Origin: Saccopteryx bilineata
Lineage: Eukaryota > Chordata > Mammalia > Chiroptera > Emballonuridae
Assembly (NCBI RefSeq): GCF_036850765.1
Contig: NC_089495.1
Coordinates: 199,834,847-199,898,846 of the forward strand
Direction: 5' to 3'
Length of the DNA: 64,000 nucleotides
Below are positions 22,901-36,100 of the stretch, one piece after another. The stretch's first letter is position 1. Each line of letters opens with the position of its first letter. Under the pieces are notes generated by a model. The model made no database searches and was not told where the DNA came from. It saw only the letters and a program-made list of their open reading frames with translations. The translations under genes were made by a program, and so were the position numbers.

Positions 22901-25900
22901 TTGAACCCAAGGTCGCTGGCTCTAGCAAAGGGTTACTTGGTCTGCTGAAGGCCCGTGGTCAAGGCACATATGAGAAAGCAATCAATGAACAACTAAGGTG
23001 TTGCAACGCGCAATGAAAAACTAATGATTGATGCTTCTCATCTCTTTCCATTCCTGTCTGTCTGTCCCTGTCTGTCTCAAAAAAGAAAAATAAATGATGC
23101 TCAACTTGTCATCTAGAGGCAAGTGTGGGATCTGCAGGCAGCCCCAGGTATTCCAAGGTGAGACACAGCAAGAGTGAGGAGCCAATGTGCTGAATTATTT
23201 GCCAGGAGGACTTGACCAGATGATGTCCCATGGCCATTGAGGGCTCTAACACGGGAAAGGAAGCATGCCGTGGCAGGTAACAATGCTATGGCTATCGTAC
23301 AGCCCAGTGCTTGCTGTATGGGCTATGCCTGGAGTCAAATGTTCTGGGTTCCGGTTTTGACTTTGCCTGTGAATTTTGGTAAATACTTTTACTTTTCTGC
23401 ATATCAACTTTCTTACCTGTAGCATCGGGCTAATACAGTATCCACTTCGCAGAGTTTTAGGGGAAGATTAAATTTGATAAAGCATATAAAACACAGTGCC
23501 TGGCACACAGTGAGTCCTCAATTATTATAACCATTACTATTTTTAAGTATTTACACAATTTCCGCCAACATAACAATTAAATTAAACCATGTATGTACGG
23601 GACTCGGTATAATGCCTGGCTTATGGCGACAGTTCAATATATGGGTATCTTCAGCATTATTAATTATTATCACTCATAATTTAATGGAGGAAATCATATC
23701 ATCAAGGGTAAAAGATAAGATAATGTTGAACATTAATTATCTCTGATGCTTTAGAAATAGAAAGTCGTTCTTTAAAAACCCTATTTGATGGCCCTGGCCG
23801 GTTGGCTCAGCGGTAGAGCGTCGGCCTAGCGTGCGGAGGACCCGGGTTCGATTCCCGGCCAGGGCACATAGGAGAAGTGCCCATTTGCTTCTCCACCCCT
23901 CCGCCGCGCCTTCCTCTCTGTCTCTCTCTTCCCCTCCCGCAGCCAAGGCTCCATTGGAGCAAAGATGACCCGGGCGCTGGGGATGGCTCTGTGGCCTCTG
24001 CCCCAGGCGCTAGAGTGGCTCTGGTCGCAACATGGCGATGCCCAGGATGGGCAGAGCATCGCCCCCTGGTGGGCAGAGCGTCGCCCCTGGTGGGCGTGCC
24101 GGGTGGATCCCGGTCGGGCGCATGCGGGAGTCTGTCTGACTGTCTCTCCCTGTTTCCAGCTTCAGAAAAATGCAAAAAAAAAAAAACAACAAAAAAAAAA
24201 CACACACAAAAAAAACCCTATTTGATGAACTGAGATTATGTAAGATGTTACCACTGGGAGACACTAGGTGAATAATAGTACATGGACACTCTGCTACTTT
24301 CGCAACTCCTTGTGACTCTAAAATTATTTCAAAATAAATAGAAAAGTTCTATTTGAGTGAATGAAAGCACTTTCACACTGGAGTAGAGGTTACTGTAAAT
24401 TTGCTAAGGAGTAGAGGGTAATGGTGCGTGGGGGGGGGGGGCTGGCCACCAGCCCTCTGGGCGGCATCCTCACCGGCAGCGAGCCCTCGCCCCAGACACA
24501 GGCGCCTCCCGGGGGCTGCCTGCCCCTCTGCAGGAGCAGTGTGGCTTGTTCTGAGTAGGCAGCGTCCATGTGGAAGGCTTCCTCCCTACCGGTCTGTGCC
24601 TGCGGCCCCTCAGGCTCTGCTGCTGCCAGGGAAACAGAACAGAGAGGCGCTCAGGACCTGCCACCTCACTACCTCCTCCAACCCAGAGCCCCGGGGAGCA
24701 GCAATTGCTCCGGCTCGCGCCCAAGCTAAACTTGGGCACAAGTAAACCCAGTTGCAATTGTCTAAGATTAGGAGGGATGAGATGATGACCTCAGGAAGCA
24801 AATTCCTACGCTGAGGACTCAGACCCTTTGCCTCACAAAGTGATTTCTCAGGCTCAAGCTCCAAACCCCAGGATCAAATCAATACTGTTAGGGATCAGAT
24901 CCATTGCCCTAGGAAGTAATTTTCTAGCTAAAGCCCATTGCTCCAGGAAGCAGTTTTCTAGCTAAGGCTCATTGCCCCAGTAAGTAATTTTCCAGGGTGA
25001 GCTCTGTGGGTCTGAAGGGAAAACCCCACTCAAGGTCTCACCTTGTCCCTTGGGATTCCTTCCTCCTGCCCTCACACAGGGAAGGGAAGGAACCAGCAGG
25101 AAGAGGAAAGTGCTCTGAGGTGTGCACCTTCTCTGATTCTACGGAGCAGAGCAGTCCCCTCGTGCAGCCCGGAGGATTCCCAGGGCCCTGGAAACGGAAG
25201 CCACTTACCTAGAGGAGACTCAGGAGTCCTGGAACTGAGCTGGCTCCATTGTATACCCGAATCCCCATTCTCGGAAGATATTTCCTAAGCAAATGACAAT
25301 GTCCAGTCAGTTCTATTTCCCAACCCTGGGGACTAGGAGCCATTCATGAGCCCATCTTCACAGATGGAGCAGCTGAAGCTCAGAGACCTTGCCTGAGATC
25401 CCACAGCTGCTGAGTGGGGGTGGGGGTACTGGGCCCAGGTCAGTCTGCCCTCAATGCCTATCATACTAATCATGTCAGACCACTTCAAAATATTCCAAGA
25501 AAGAATCAAATGCCCATAACCTGTCAGGTGACAAGTGTCAGCAGGATATAGACATGATAATAGAAACCGTTATGATTGTACTGATCAGAGTTATAGAGAA
25601 AGAGAACCTGAGCATCCACGCAAGGATACAGAGTGGCCACAGGCAAATACGCATCAGCGTACACAGCACACAGACCTTCAGGCAACATGGGGACACGGTG
25701 GCATGCGGGCCCACGCCAACACAGCCTGGCAGCAGAACCACTGTTTCACTTACGATGTGGAAGCCTAAAAGCGGGCTCTGGCAGACAGGGCCCACAGTCA
25801 CCTGGATGCCCAGTGCCACCGACTTACCCCTGAATTGAGAGCCCCAAAAATCTCCCTGACATCTCTAACAGGAGCCTTGTGGCGTCTTCGGGCCGAGCGG

Positions 25901-28900
25901 GTGTAGATGTCAAGCCGGCGGCGTACGGCGGCCACCTGGGTCCGCGTAAGTGTGGACAGGAGCCCCCGGTGGTGACTGTCCAAGCCCAGGCCACCAAGGA
26001 GGTCCAACAGGCCTGTGTCCTGCAGCCACTGGGTCTCAGTTTCTCCTTCTGCCAACAGAGGGAGGCCACCCAGATGAACACACATGCTATGTATGCACTC
26101 AGCCACACGCCCTAACTAAAGCCACACACAGAAACACACACTTACGTGGATGCAAGAAACATCCACACATCTGATCATGAGACCCGCTAACAGCAACCAC
26201 AGCCTTCAACGGAGACAAGATCTGAGAATCTGCACCGGAAGCCCCTTCCTCCCCGCCCAGATGATTCTCATACAACGGAGACTTCAGATCACACTTGGGA
26301 AGCAATGGAGAGTTCCTTCCCTATTACAGGGAAAACAGATGAGAATTTGGGGGATGAAGTTGTGCTCATGTGTGAGCTGATGGGTAGGGTGTATCTAGTT
26401 GAGCCTGGTCAACCAGGTGCTGAGGCTGGTGATTCAAAATATCAACACGGCTTTTCCAGCAGCCTGAATTGCGCAGATAAGCCGGACGTGGAAGTTTCCC
26501 TCCAACATTGCCCCTGCACTTGGGAACCAAACGAACGTTTCCAAGGCAGCTACAACTTCTTGGTCCTCCCCTAACCTGTGCTGGCTGGTGAAGGCACTGC
26601 TTCTACTGTGATGACCAGGGCCTGCTTCTCTCCTGGACCCACGAGATCTGTTTTTCAAACAACAACCCACCAAAACAGCATTTTCTGAAATGGGGATGTG
26701 GAGCGAGGACTCAGAATCCCATTCAAATGTTAGCTCCACAGGGGAGACTGTTTTGTGTCCACTGTTGTATCCCCAGTGCCTAAAACAGTGCCTGGCAAGA
26801 CACGGGCACTTATAACCATGTGCCGAATGACCTAATCTGAGGAGGGACATGATCTAAATAGTGACGGATGGCAGGGAGAAAAGGTGGAGCAGGGAGACCA
26901 GTGAAGAGGGTGCTGCAACGATCTAAGAGGGAGACAAAGCCCCTTCACGTTCTGACTCGTGTCCGGACCTGGCACGTGTCACCCCCCTGTGACGAGGGCC
27001 TCCCTGCCGCCCAGCGGCCCCATAGGGGTCCTTACCCTCGGGTGGCCGGCCTTCACCCCCGTCGCCTGTGTCTTCTCTCAGCTCGTCCCTCTGTTGGATC
27101 CGCTCCACCTCGGTCCAAAAGCCATCCATGGACAAGCCCTCCGCAGGGGACAGGCGGGAGTGGGCGCCTAGGGCAGGGCGTGCCCGCGGGGGGCTCTTCT
27201 GCGGAAGCTGATTCGTTTGGCCTAACGAGGGGCCTGGGCTGCAGCAGGTGGGGAGGGAAGAGAAAAGTCAGGCAAAGCTCTGCTCACGACAAGGTTTGTC
27301 CGGAGGCTTCGTGGATCTCCAGAAATCGGCCTGGGGCTCCTGGGAGCTGGCGAGCCTCCCCAGCACCCTTCCCAGGGGCGACAGACGAAGGGGCGACAGA
27401 CACAGGGCTAGTCTCGGCAAATGGACCAGTTTACGCATCGCCGCCTCAGAGTCCCGTGGGAACAAAGGATGCTGCAGAGGATGGAGGAAGCTCTGCTTTT
27501 TTCCACTTTCTTGGACAAAGCGGCCAATCCTGGGCCCCACATGTTAGAGTGATCACCGAGAAGAAGGGACCGAGCACCAGGACAGTGAGGAAGTCACAGC
27601 GCACCTCGTGACTCACCTCGCTGAGTTTTTACCCAAAATGTCAGCGATCTCCTCCCCACCTGGCCCCCCTTATTTGTGAGTCCGACTTCCACCGCCCTGG
27701 TTTCCCCATTTATCACACGTGACCGCCTCGGTCCCCACTCTCCTGCAGCCAGATCCGAACAGAGCCAAGTACTGGAGCACGGAAGTACCATCCATCACGT
27801 GAGCCAACCCGGTACTCTCAAGGTCTGAACCAAGAGATAGAGGGGGTCAGTGTCAGGTTTGTGACCTGGGAAGCCATGTGAAGATGGTGGGGCCAGAGCC
27901 GTTGGGGGGGGGGGGTTCTGGGCCCTGGAGTCCCTGGGGCTGTATTTTCCTCATAGCTCGAGACCCCATCCAGAGATGTTCCCCCAACTTCTAGAGGCGG
28001 GATCAGTACCCAGGCCCGTGTCATAGGTGGGTGACCTGTGTGATCCTGCTTAGGAGGGCATGTCCCTGGCTTAGTGCTCTGACATTACCATGTTGAAATC
28101 CGTGGTCATTTTTAACAAGGGCCCACCCCCCTCGTTCATTTTGCACGTGACCTGGTCCTGCCAGCTGAGACCCAGAGACCCTGGCCTCTGCCTTTCCCCC
28201 AAGTGTCCTGCCCGCATACTGAGCTTGATTCCAAATTCCAAATGCCTCCATCAGGAAACACATTCAAATGTGGTGAAACAAAGAACCACAGGCCGCCAGG
28301 GCCCAGAGGAAGAGGCGGGCACACAGCCCCTTTCCGGGCACCAGCTTGGCTGTTTTCACCAAGCAGAAGCTTCACCGGAGACCGAGTCCCAGTTAATTAT
28401 AAAATTGGCTGTGCCGCTCTATTTATGCTTTTTGGGAAAACCGCTCGTCAGCAGGCCTCCTGAGAGTCTGTTGTTCCCTCCCCCCCCCACCCCCGTGCTG
28501 GTGTGCAGCCTGGGTTCCTCGGGGGCTTTGTCACGCGCTTGGAAATTACTGGCATCTGTGTGTTTCTGTGACAGTTTGAAAACCCGCAGTGAGTAAACCA
28601 AAACAAAAGTTGTTAAGTGTTGAGGTCGCCGGTTAGAAACCCTGGGCTTGCCTGGTCAAGGCACATATGGGAGTTGATGCTTCCAGCTCTTCCTCCCCTT
28701 CTCTCTCTCTGTTTCTCTCTCTCCCTCTCTCTGTCCTCTCTGAAAATGAAAAAAAAACCCCCCAAAAAAAGTTGTCAAGTGTGTCACCACTGGGACGGCG
28801 AAGCAGCGAGAGGGGTGCCATCGTTGCTGTGGGTGAAGCTCTCGAGGGGCTCGGACAAGGGGGGCAGGAAAGGGATGAACTAAAACCCTCACAGTTCTAA

Positions 28901-31900
28901 CGGTGGCCCTGTTCCCAGGTCACACTGTGCAGCGCGGCAACGAGGCCCCCATGCGGCCAGAGAACAGGCCTCCGCACATCCACCAAAGCTGGTCCAAGCC
29001 TCACGAACATAGCCCGAGGTGCTTGGCCAGTAAAAGGCGGGACTGAACCTCGGACCCAGGAAGTCCGGCTCCACAGCCCATGTTCTCAACCACGAGGCAG
29101 TGAGTGAGCTTCTTGTGCAACTGTTTCCCCTTAATTGTGACTTTTCCCCTCACTGGTCGGATGCACATGGGATTCGTGAGGGAATACCGCCAGCCCGAAC
29201 TTGGCCCTGGCTCTGTCTCTTGTGAGCTGAGGTCTCTCTCCCTGTCCCATGTGCCGCAGGTTGCTCCGATTCTTGAAGGTCCCCACCCCTTCTCAGAATT
29301 GTTGTTGGGGGAGGATCTGCGGTGGCAAGACGGACCGAGGTAACTCCCCAGTGGGGCAGGCTGGAGGAGGGCCAGGCGATCACTATGGGGAATTGCCCAG
29401 CTTGACTTGGTTGAGTGGGGAAGACAGGGGCAGGTAAGGAGCTGGGGGTGAAGAGAAAGGAGGGACAGAAGGGGATGTGTTGATGGTCAGTGATGGTCAC
29501 CATGGGAGGAATGGCTGTGTGGTGTGTGATGGGACCTTGTCTTTGGTCTCCTCTCCAGACATTCAGCAAATCAACATAGCCAGCCGCTGCCTTAGCAGTT
29601 GGGATGTTTTAGAGGCGATGTGTTGAAATGCCATCACCAGCCTCTGGTTCAGCGTGGGACGGGGACAGTTGAATGCTGAATATGCAAAGGAACCCGGCCA
29701 CACCCTGTCACAACCCTCCCTGATGTCGAAGAGGGCACCGGCACATTTTTAAGCATGACTATTTTGTGTTATTGACGACGAGAATAAACACACTTTGAAA
29801 TGTAACCTATGCAATTCCGCTTCCTGAATCAGATCAGAGGCGGGGCCAGGAGACAGAGAAAGGCAAAGGTAGGCGTGGATGCTCCCTGCAGCTGGCCCAG
29901 GTGGACGAGAACCAGATATGAGACCCGCTGAGCCAAGGAGCTGCATTCTGGGCGTGGAGACCAGGCCTATAGACCAGTGGTTCCCAACCCTGACTGTGCC
30001 TTTAAATCACCCAGTGCCCAGGCCACACCCCAGACCAGCACTGCACGGCCAGGCCAGCCTTGGGAAGCACTGTCGGGAGCATCGTTAGGCTAGGCGGCCG
30101 GGGTTCAGAGATTGCACAAAAGTTTTCAAGGGTGGGGCGGGAATGCATGGATTTGCGCTGACATTCTTCACAGGGCCCTGCTGGGAGGGGCCGCCTGCAT
30201 TGCTGAGAGGGCTGGAGGAGACGGAGGGCCCATGACCTCTGCGATGACACATGCTCCCGACCGGAAGGAAGGTCAGGCGCAGCCCATCGCCGCGGGAAGC
30301 AGCAGAGTGGCTGCCCCATCGGATGTTAACACATTTCAGAGAGCTTGCCGTCATCTGAATGTGAGGATTCATTTTAGAATTCTCTAGGTCCAACATTCTC
30401 AAAACAAACAAGTGAGAGAATAATCCCGGGGCCCCTGTCCCTACGTGACAGTGACTGGCTGGTGGGGCCCCTGTCCCTACGTGACAGTGACTGGCTGGTG
30501 CCAAGTGTTGACAGACCCTTCAAACGGGCTTCCAGCGGGCAGTGCGCCCCGGAGACCTGCCCTGACCCTTCCTTTGAACAGTGTCATAGATGTTAGCGTG
30601 TCCCCTGCCTGAGTCACTTAAGCAGATCATTCTCTATACTGGGCAACGTGTCAGCTGATACGGTGGCCACTAGTCACGTGTGGCTACCGAGCACTTGAAA
30701 TGTGGTTAGAATGACAGAAGGACTGGTTTTTTAAAAAAATTTCATTCTAACTAATTTAAATTCAAGATGGATGCTACATTCAGTTACTCGAAAACTTGGC
30801 CATGTGCATCTACTCTGCAGATGCTTAGTCCTTGCCCGAGAGCCACTGAATGGGAAACTCTGGGAGTGGGCAGAGCAGTCTGGGTTGAAACAAGTCTTCC
30901 GGGCAGGCAAGTCTGATGCGCCCGTCTAACCCAGCTTCCCCGGGGGGTGGGGTGGGGGGCGGCTGATTAAGCTTTGGAGACGCAGTATGAAAGAGAGGCT
31001 GTGGTAGGCAGAATACCCCTCCTCCCGTCCTACCTTACCCTCACCCCCCCCCCAAAATAAAGGTGCTTAGGACACAATCCCTGGACTCTGTGAACATGTG
31101 GTGCTACACGGCATGGGGGTTTAAGGTGCAGATGGAATATGGTTACTGATCACTGACCCCGAGGGGGGCAGGGCATCCTGGCCTCTCTGGGTGGGCCCCG
31201 TGTAATCACAGGGGCGTGGGAGGCGGAGGGTGAAGACCGGGGAGACGGTCGTGTGGGAAGGACTCGGCCGGCCGCTGCTGGCTCTGAGACCGGAAGGGGT
31301 CGCCCTCTAAGGGAGGCAGGTGGCCTCCGGAAGCTGGATGGTGGAATCTCCCCTAGAGTCGCCAAAAAGAACCAGAACCCTACCAACACCTTGATTTTAG
31401 CCCAGGGAGACTCATGGCGGCCTCCGGGCCACAAAACACTAAGATAATACATCTGTATTGCTTAAGACACCAAAGTGGCGGCAATTTGTTAGGGCAGTGA
31501 CATGAGACATTTAACACGGTGGCTAATGGCCCTGCCCTGGAGTCAGGCTGGCTGGGTCCGGGTCTGTCCTCCTGATGTGTGGCCACTGGGAAAGTATCGT
31601 CTTCTTCCCTCTCCCACCCTACAGAATGGAGGTGATGATGAGAGTAGTACACACAAGGGTGTAAGGATGCGATACATGCAAACATTCAGCCCATAGTAAG
31701 TGCTCTAACAAACACTTTAAAGCAACGCTGTGCACACCTGAGACGGAGCAAACAGCCCAAGGGACAGAGCAGGATGGGGCTGGGGAGAGAAGGCTTCCTG
31801 GAGGAGGTGATGTTGCAACTCAGTTTTGAAGGAATGTCAGGGAGGGAGGGACACAGGCAGAGCTCACAGGAAGGGGAGCAGGTGACTATGGTGGTCAGAA

Positions 31901-33086
31901 TGGTGGGTGGATAGGAGGCTGCTTTTAGTGTTTGATGAGAAGGAAGTCAGGAAGAAATAAGGGGGCGGAGGAGAACATCTCCCCAAACAAACTATCATCT
32001 GGAAGCTATGACCGAAAATGCCTGAGGTTTGATTAACAGCAAACTCTTAAACTTCTGCATAACAAAAACACCACAGACAAATGAACAAAACCAGCATCAG
32101 TGGAGAGAAAATATCTGCAAGAAAAGATAGAGCGTTACTACCTAGTCTATACCAAGAGTTCCTAGAAATCCATAAGGGAGGAAATTATGCCCTCCAAAAT
32201 CCAACAGAAAAAGTAAACAGCAGAGAAGGATCAACAATCACCGAAGAAAAAATACAGAATACTCGATAGGAAAGGACGGCGGAAGCTCACAAGTCATCCG
32301 GGAAACACAAATTAAAACCAGGAACTCTATATTTTCATCTGCTAGATTGGCAAGCACAAAAACGAATGAGGATACCCAGGGTTGATAAGTGACAAGGACA
32401 GGACATGCTCATGTTCTCTAAGCATCTGCTGGCCAAGCTGGGGGGGGGGGGGGGGTCAGCAATGCCTGGGTTGGGGCAGGCGGGTGACAGGGGTGGAGAT
32501 TCCCAGAGTCGTGAAGGGAGCAGCCTAAGCCCACTGTGTAATTACAGCCTTTTCCCTCTGCTCCCTTGTGAGGCAGGAGAGGGAGCAGGAAGCCCTGTCA
32601 GGAGGGACCTGCCCTTTTGGGATTGCAAGGGACAGCCAGGCCGGTGTCAGGTCCCTCCTGGGGAGAGAATTTGCCTGCAAGGGCCTTTCCGGCAAAGCTG
32701 CAGCCTGTCCCCGGATCCTCCAGGCCCCAGACTGCAGCACCAGGTGGCAGTCCGTGCTGGAGGTTGGGAAGACTTGACTGTGCCTATGATTAGAACGACT
32801 GGGTTGTACACCTGAAACTACAGGATATTATGTGTCAACTGTAACTGAGAAATAAAAAATAATTTAAAGTAAAAAAAAAAAACCTAATCACACACTTTGC
32901 AAATAAAGGAACGGGCTCAGAGACGTTGGTAAGTGGAGGGTCTGAGGCTCAAATGCAGGTCTTTCTACCGCTCTAAGCACCAGGAGGCCTTGGGTTCACC
33001 ATATCATATGGAAATAAACCTGTACTGTTAAGAGTCAGCTCCTAATTGTATTGGCCAAGAGTTTGCTTAAAGGCTTTAATCACAGT

Positions 33087-33144
<58 letters not shown>

Positions 33145-36100
33145 ATATGTATATATATATGACTGGATAAAGAAGATGTGGCACATACACACTATGGAAT
33201 ACTACTCAGCTATAAGAAATGATGACATCGGATCATTTACAACAAAATGATGAGATCTTGATAACATTGGGAGTGAAATAAGTAAATCAGAAAAAACTAA
33301 GAACTGCATGATTCCATACATTGGTGGGACATAAACACAAGACTAAGAGATATGGACAAGAGCGTGGTGGTTACGGAGGGGGGAAGGGAAGGAGGGAGAG
33401 GGGGAGGGAGAGGGGGAGGGGGAGGGGGAGGAGCACAAAGGAAAACTAGATAGAAGGTGATGGAGGACAATCTGACTTTGGGTGATGGCTATGCAACATA
33501 ATTGAATGACGAGATAACCTGGACATGTTTTCTTTGAATATATGTACCCTGATTTATTGATATCACCCCATTAAAATTAATAAAACTTTATATATATATA
33601 AAAAAAAAGATATTCTGACGTGACCTGAAAAAAAAAAAAAAGAGTTAGCTCCCGAATCTTTCCCTTGGACCGCCATGTCTGGCATGTAATGTACAGGCCT
33701 CTTTACTCCCACTGCGCTAAGGGCTTCTCATGCATTCACTTCATTTTTACCTCTGACGAGGCAGGAGCTGTCATTTGCAGCCATTTCCTGTTCTGCGCAG
33801 AAAAGGAAACTGAAGCTCAGAGAAGTTAGGTAACTCCCTCAGAGTCCTACAGCCACGAAAAGGGTGCAACTGGGCTTTGAGAAGCAGTCTGTCCTCTACC
33901 ATTGATACATTTAAATGGTGTGCAGGTGATCCAATCTGGGCTCGAGGTCACATACAGGGCTGTGTGTTTGGGGGCTGAAAGATACATTGATACCTGGAAA
34001 GCTAGGTTGACATTCAAGTGGCTGAGCCTGTTATTAAGGAACTCTTTCCTTCGGTCTTCCTGCCTTTTTAATCTATTAGTCAGCCTGTGAAAAGACGTTC
34101 ATCTACACCAGTGGTGGTCAACCTGGTCCCTACCGCCCACTAGTGGGCGTTCCGGCTTTCATGGTGGGCGGTAGCGGAGCAACCAAAGTATAAATAAAAA
34201 GATAGATTTAACTATAATAAGTTGTTTTATAAAGATTTATTCTGCCAAACAGCGAAAATCTGACATAAAGTACTTGTTAAGCCTGACCTGTGTGGCGCAG
34301 TGGATAAAGCGTCGACCTGGAAATGCTGAGGTTGCCGGTTCGAAACCCTGGGCTTGCCCGGTCAAGGCACATATGGGAGTTGATGCTTCCAGCTCCTTCT
34401 CTCCTCTCTCTTTCTCTCTCTCTCTGTCTCTCCCTCTCCTCTCTAAAATGAATAAATAAATAAATTAAAAAAAAAAAGTACTTGTTAAGTAATTATTATT
34501 ATATGCTTTAACTTGCTGTAACTCTGCTTTATAAATTTTATAAAGTTACTTCCCTACTTTATAAATCACCATTACTGTGGAACCAGAGGGCGGTTAGAAA
34601 ATTTACTATTAACAGAGATACAAAAGTGGGCGGTAGGTATAAAATGGTTGACTACCCCTGATCTAGACTAACAAGAAAAGTGAATTAAAACAAGATACAA
34701 TTAGCCTGACCAGGTGGTGGCGCAGTGGATAGAGTGTTGGACTGGGATGCGGAGGGCCCAGGTTCGAAACCCTGAGGTCACCAGCTTGAGCGCGGGCTCA
34801 TCTGGTTTGAGCAAAGCTCACCAGCTTGGACCCAAGGTCGCTGGCTCCAGCAAGGGGTTACTTGGTCTGCTGTAGCCCCACAGTCAAGGCACATATGAGA
34901 AAGCAATCAATGAACAACTAAGGTGTCACAATGAAAAACTAATGATTGATGCTTCTCACCTCTCTCCATTCCTGTCTGTTTATCCCTCTCTCTGACTCTC
35001 TCTCTGTCTCTATAAAAAAAAAAAACACACAAAAAAAACACACCAAGATAGAATTAGCAAACACTAAAAAGAGCCAAACTGCCCTGTCAAGATTGTCAAG
35101 AATATAAACAAACAAAAGCTGGCACCCACTAAGAGAGTCTGTAATTGGATACAACCTTCCTGGGAAACCACTTTCCAATGTGTTTCAAAGTGTTTGGATG
35201 CAATGATTTCTATTCTGGGATATTTATCCTAAGGTAAGTGCCCAAAGGTATGTCTCCAAGACAATGTAATATAGTTCATACAAATAGCAACCTACGCCCA
35301 AAGAAAAGGAAACAATCTAAACATCCATCACAGGAGGGGAATTCACTGAAGTACAGTTAAAATGAAACATCATGCCGCCTTTAAAGAGAATAATATAGAT
35401 CTCTGTATTTCCTTGAAAAGATATTTTCACAGGGAATACTACAAACACAAAATGCTACAGGTATAGAAGTGTTACACACATGAATTAGATCATACATCTT
35501 TTCCTCATACATTTATGTAAATATATAGTATATTTATGAAGCACAAAGTCTGATAGGATTTACACTGAACTGTTCACAGCTACTATTCTTGTCTGTTGGC
35601 AGTGGGAGGGGGAGATGGATTTCACTTGCTATTTTTTTTTTTGCATTTTTATAGCAATCATGAATTAAAAGAAAATATATTTTGATTTAGGAGTGAGGTT
35701 GGAGAGAATGCCTTACAGAGTCACCTTGCTAAGGTTGGGTCATGAAGACCCCTCCCAAGGGCAACATTGCTTTATTTTAAGATTCAGTCCAGGCCCGTGG
35801 CTTGTTGGCTCAGTGGTAGAGCGTCGGCCCAGCGTGTGGAAGTCCAGGGTTCGATCCTCGGCCTGTGCAAACAGAAACACCCATCTGCTCTCTACCCTTT
35901 CCCCTCTCCTTTCTCTCTATCTCTCTCTTCCCTTCCTGCAGCCAAGGCTCCATTGGAGCAAAGTTGGCCCGGGCACTGAGGATGGCTCCATGGCCTCTGC
36001 CTCAGGTGCAGAATGGCCCCAGTTACAGCGGAGCAACGCCCCAGATGGGCAGAGCATCACCCGCTGGTAGGCATGCCCGGGTGGATCCCGGTCAGGCACA

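Noticed and set aside
23791..23870. tRNA-gene-like head sequences with A and B box motifs
   Set aside because: They are the heads of SINEs, with SINE bodies, A-rich tails and target duplications, not free tRNA genes.
26868..27611. 247-codon open frame on the plus strand
   Set aside because: Antisense to the real ARHGAP40 exon 2 and its flanks; no family similarity.
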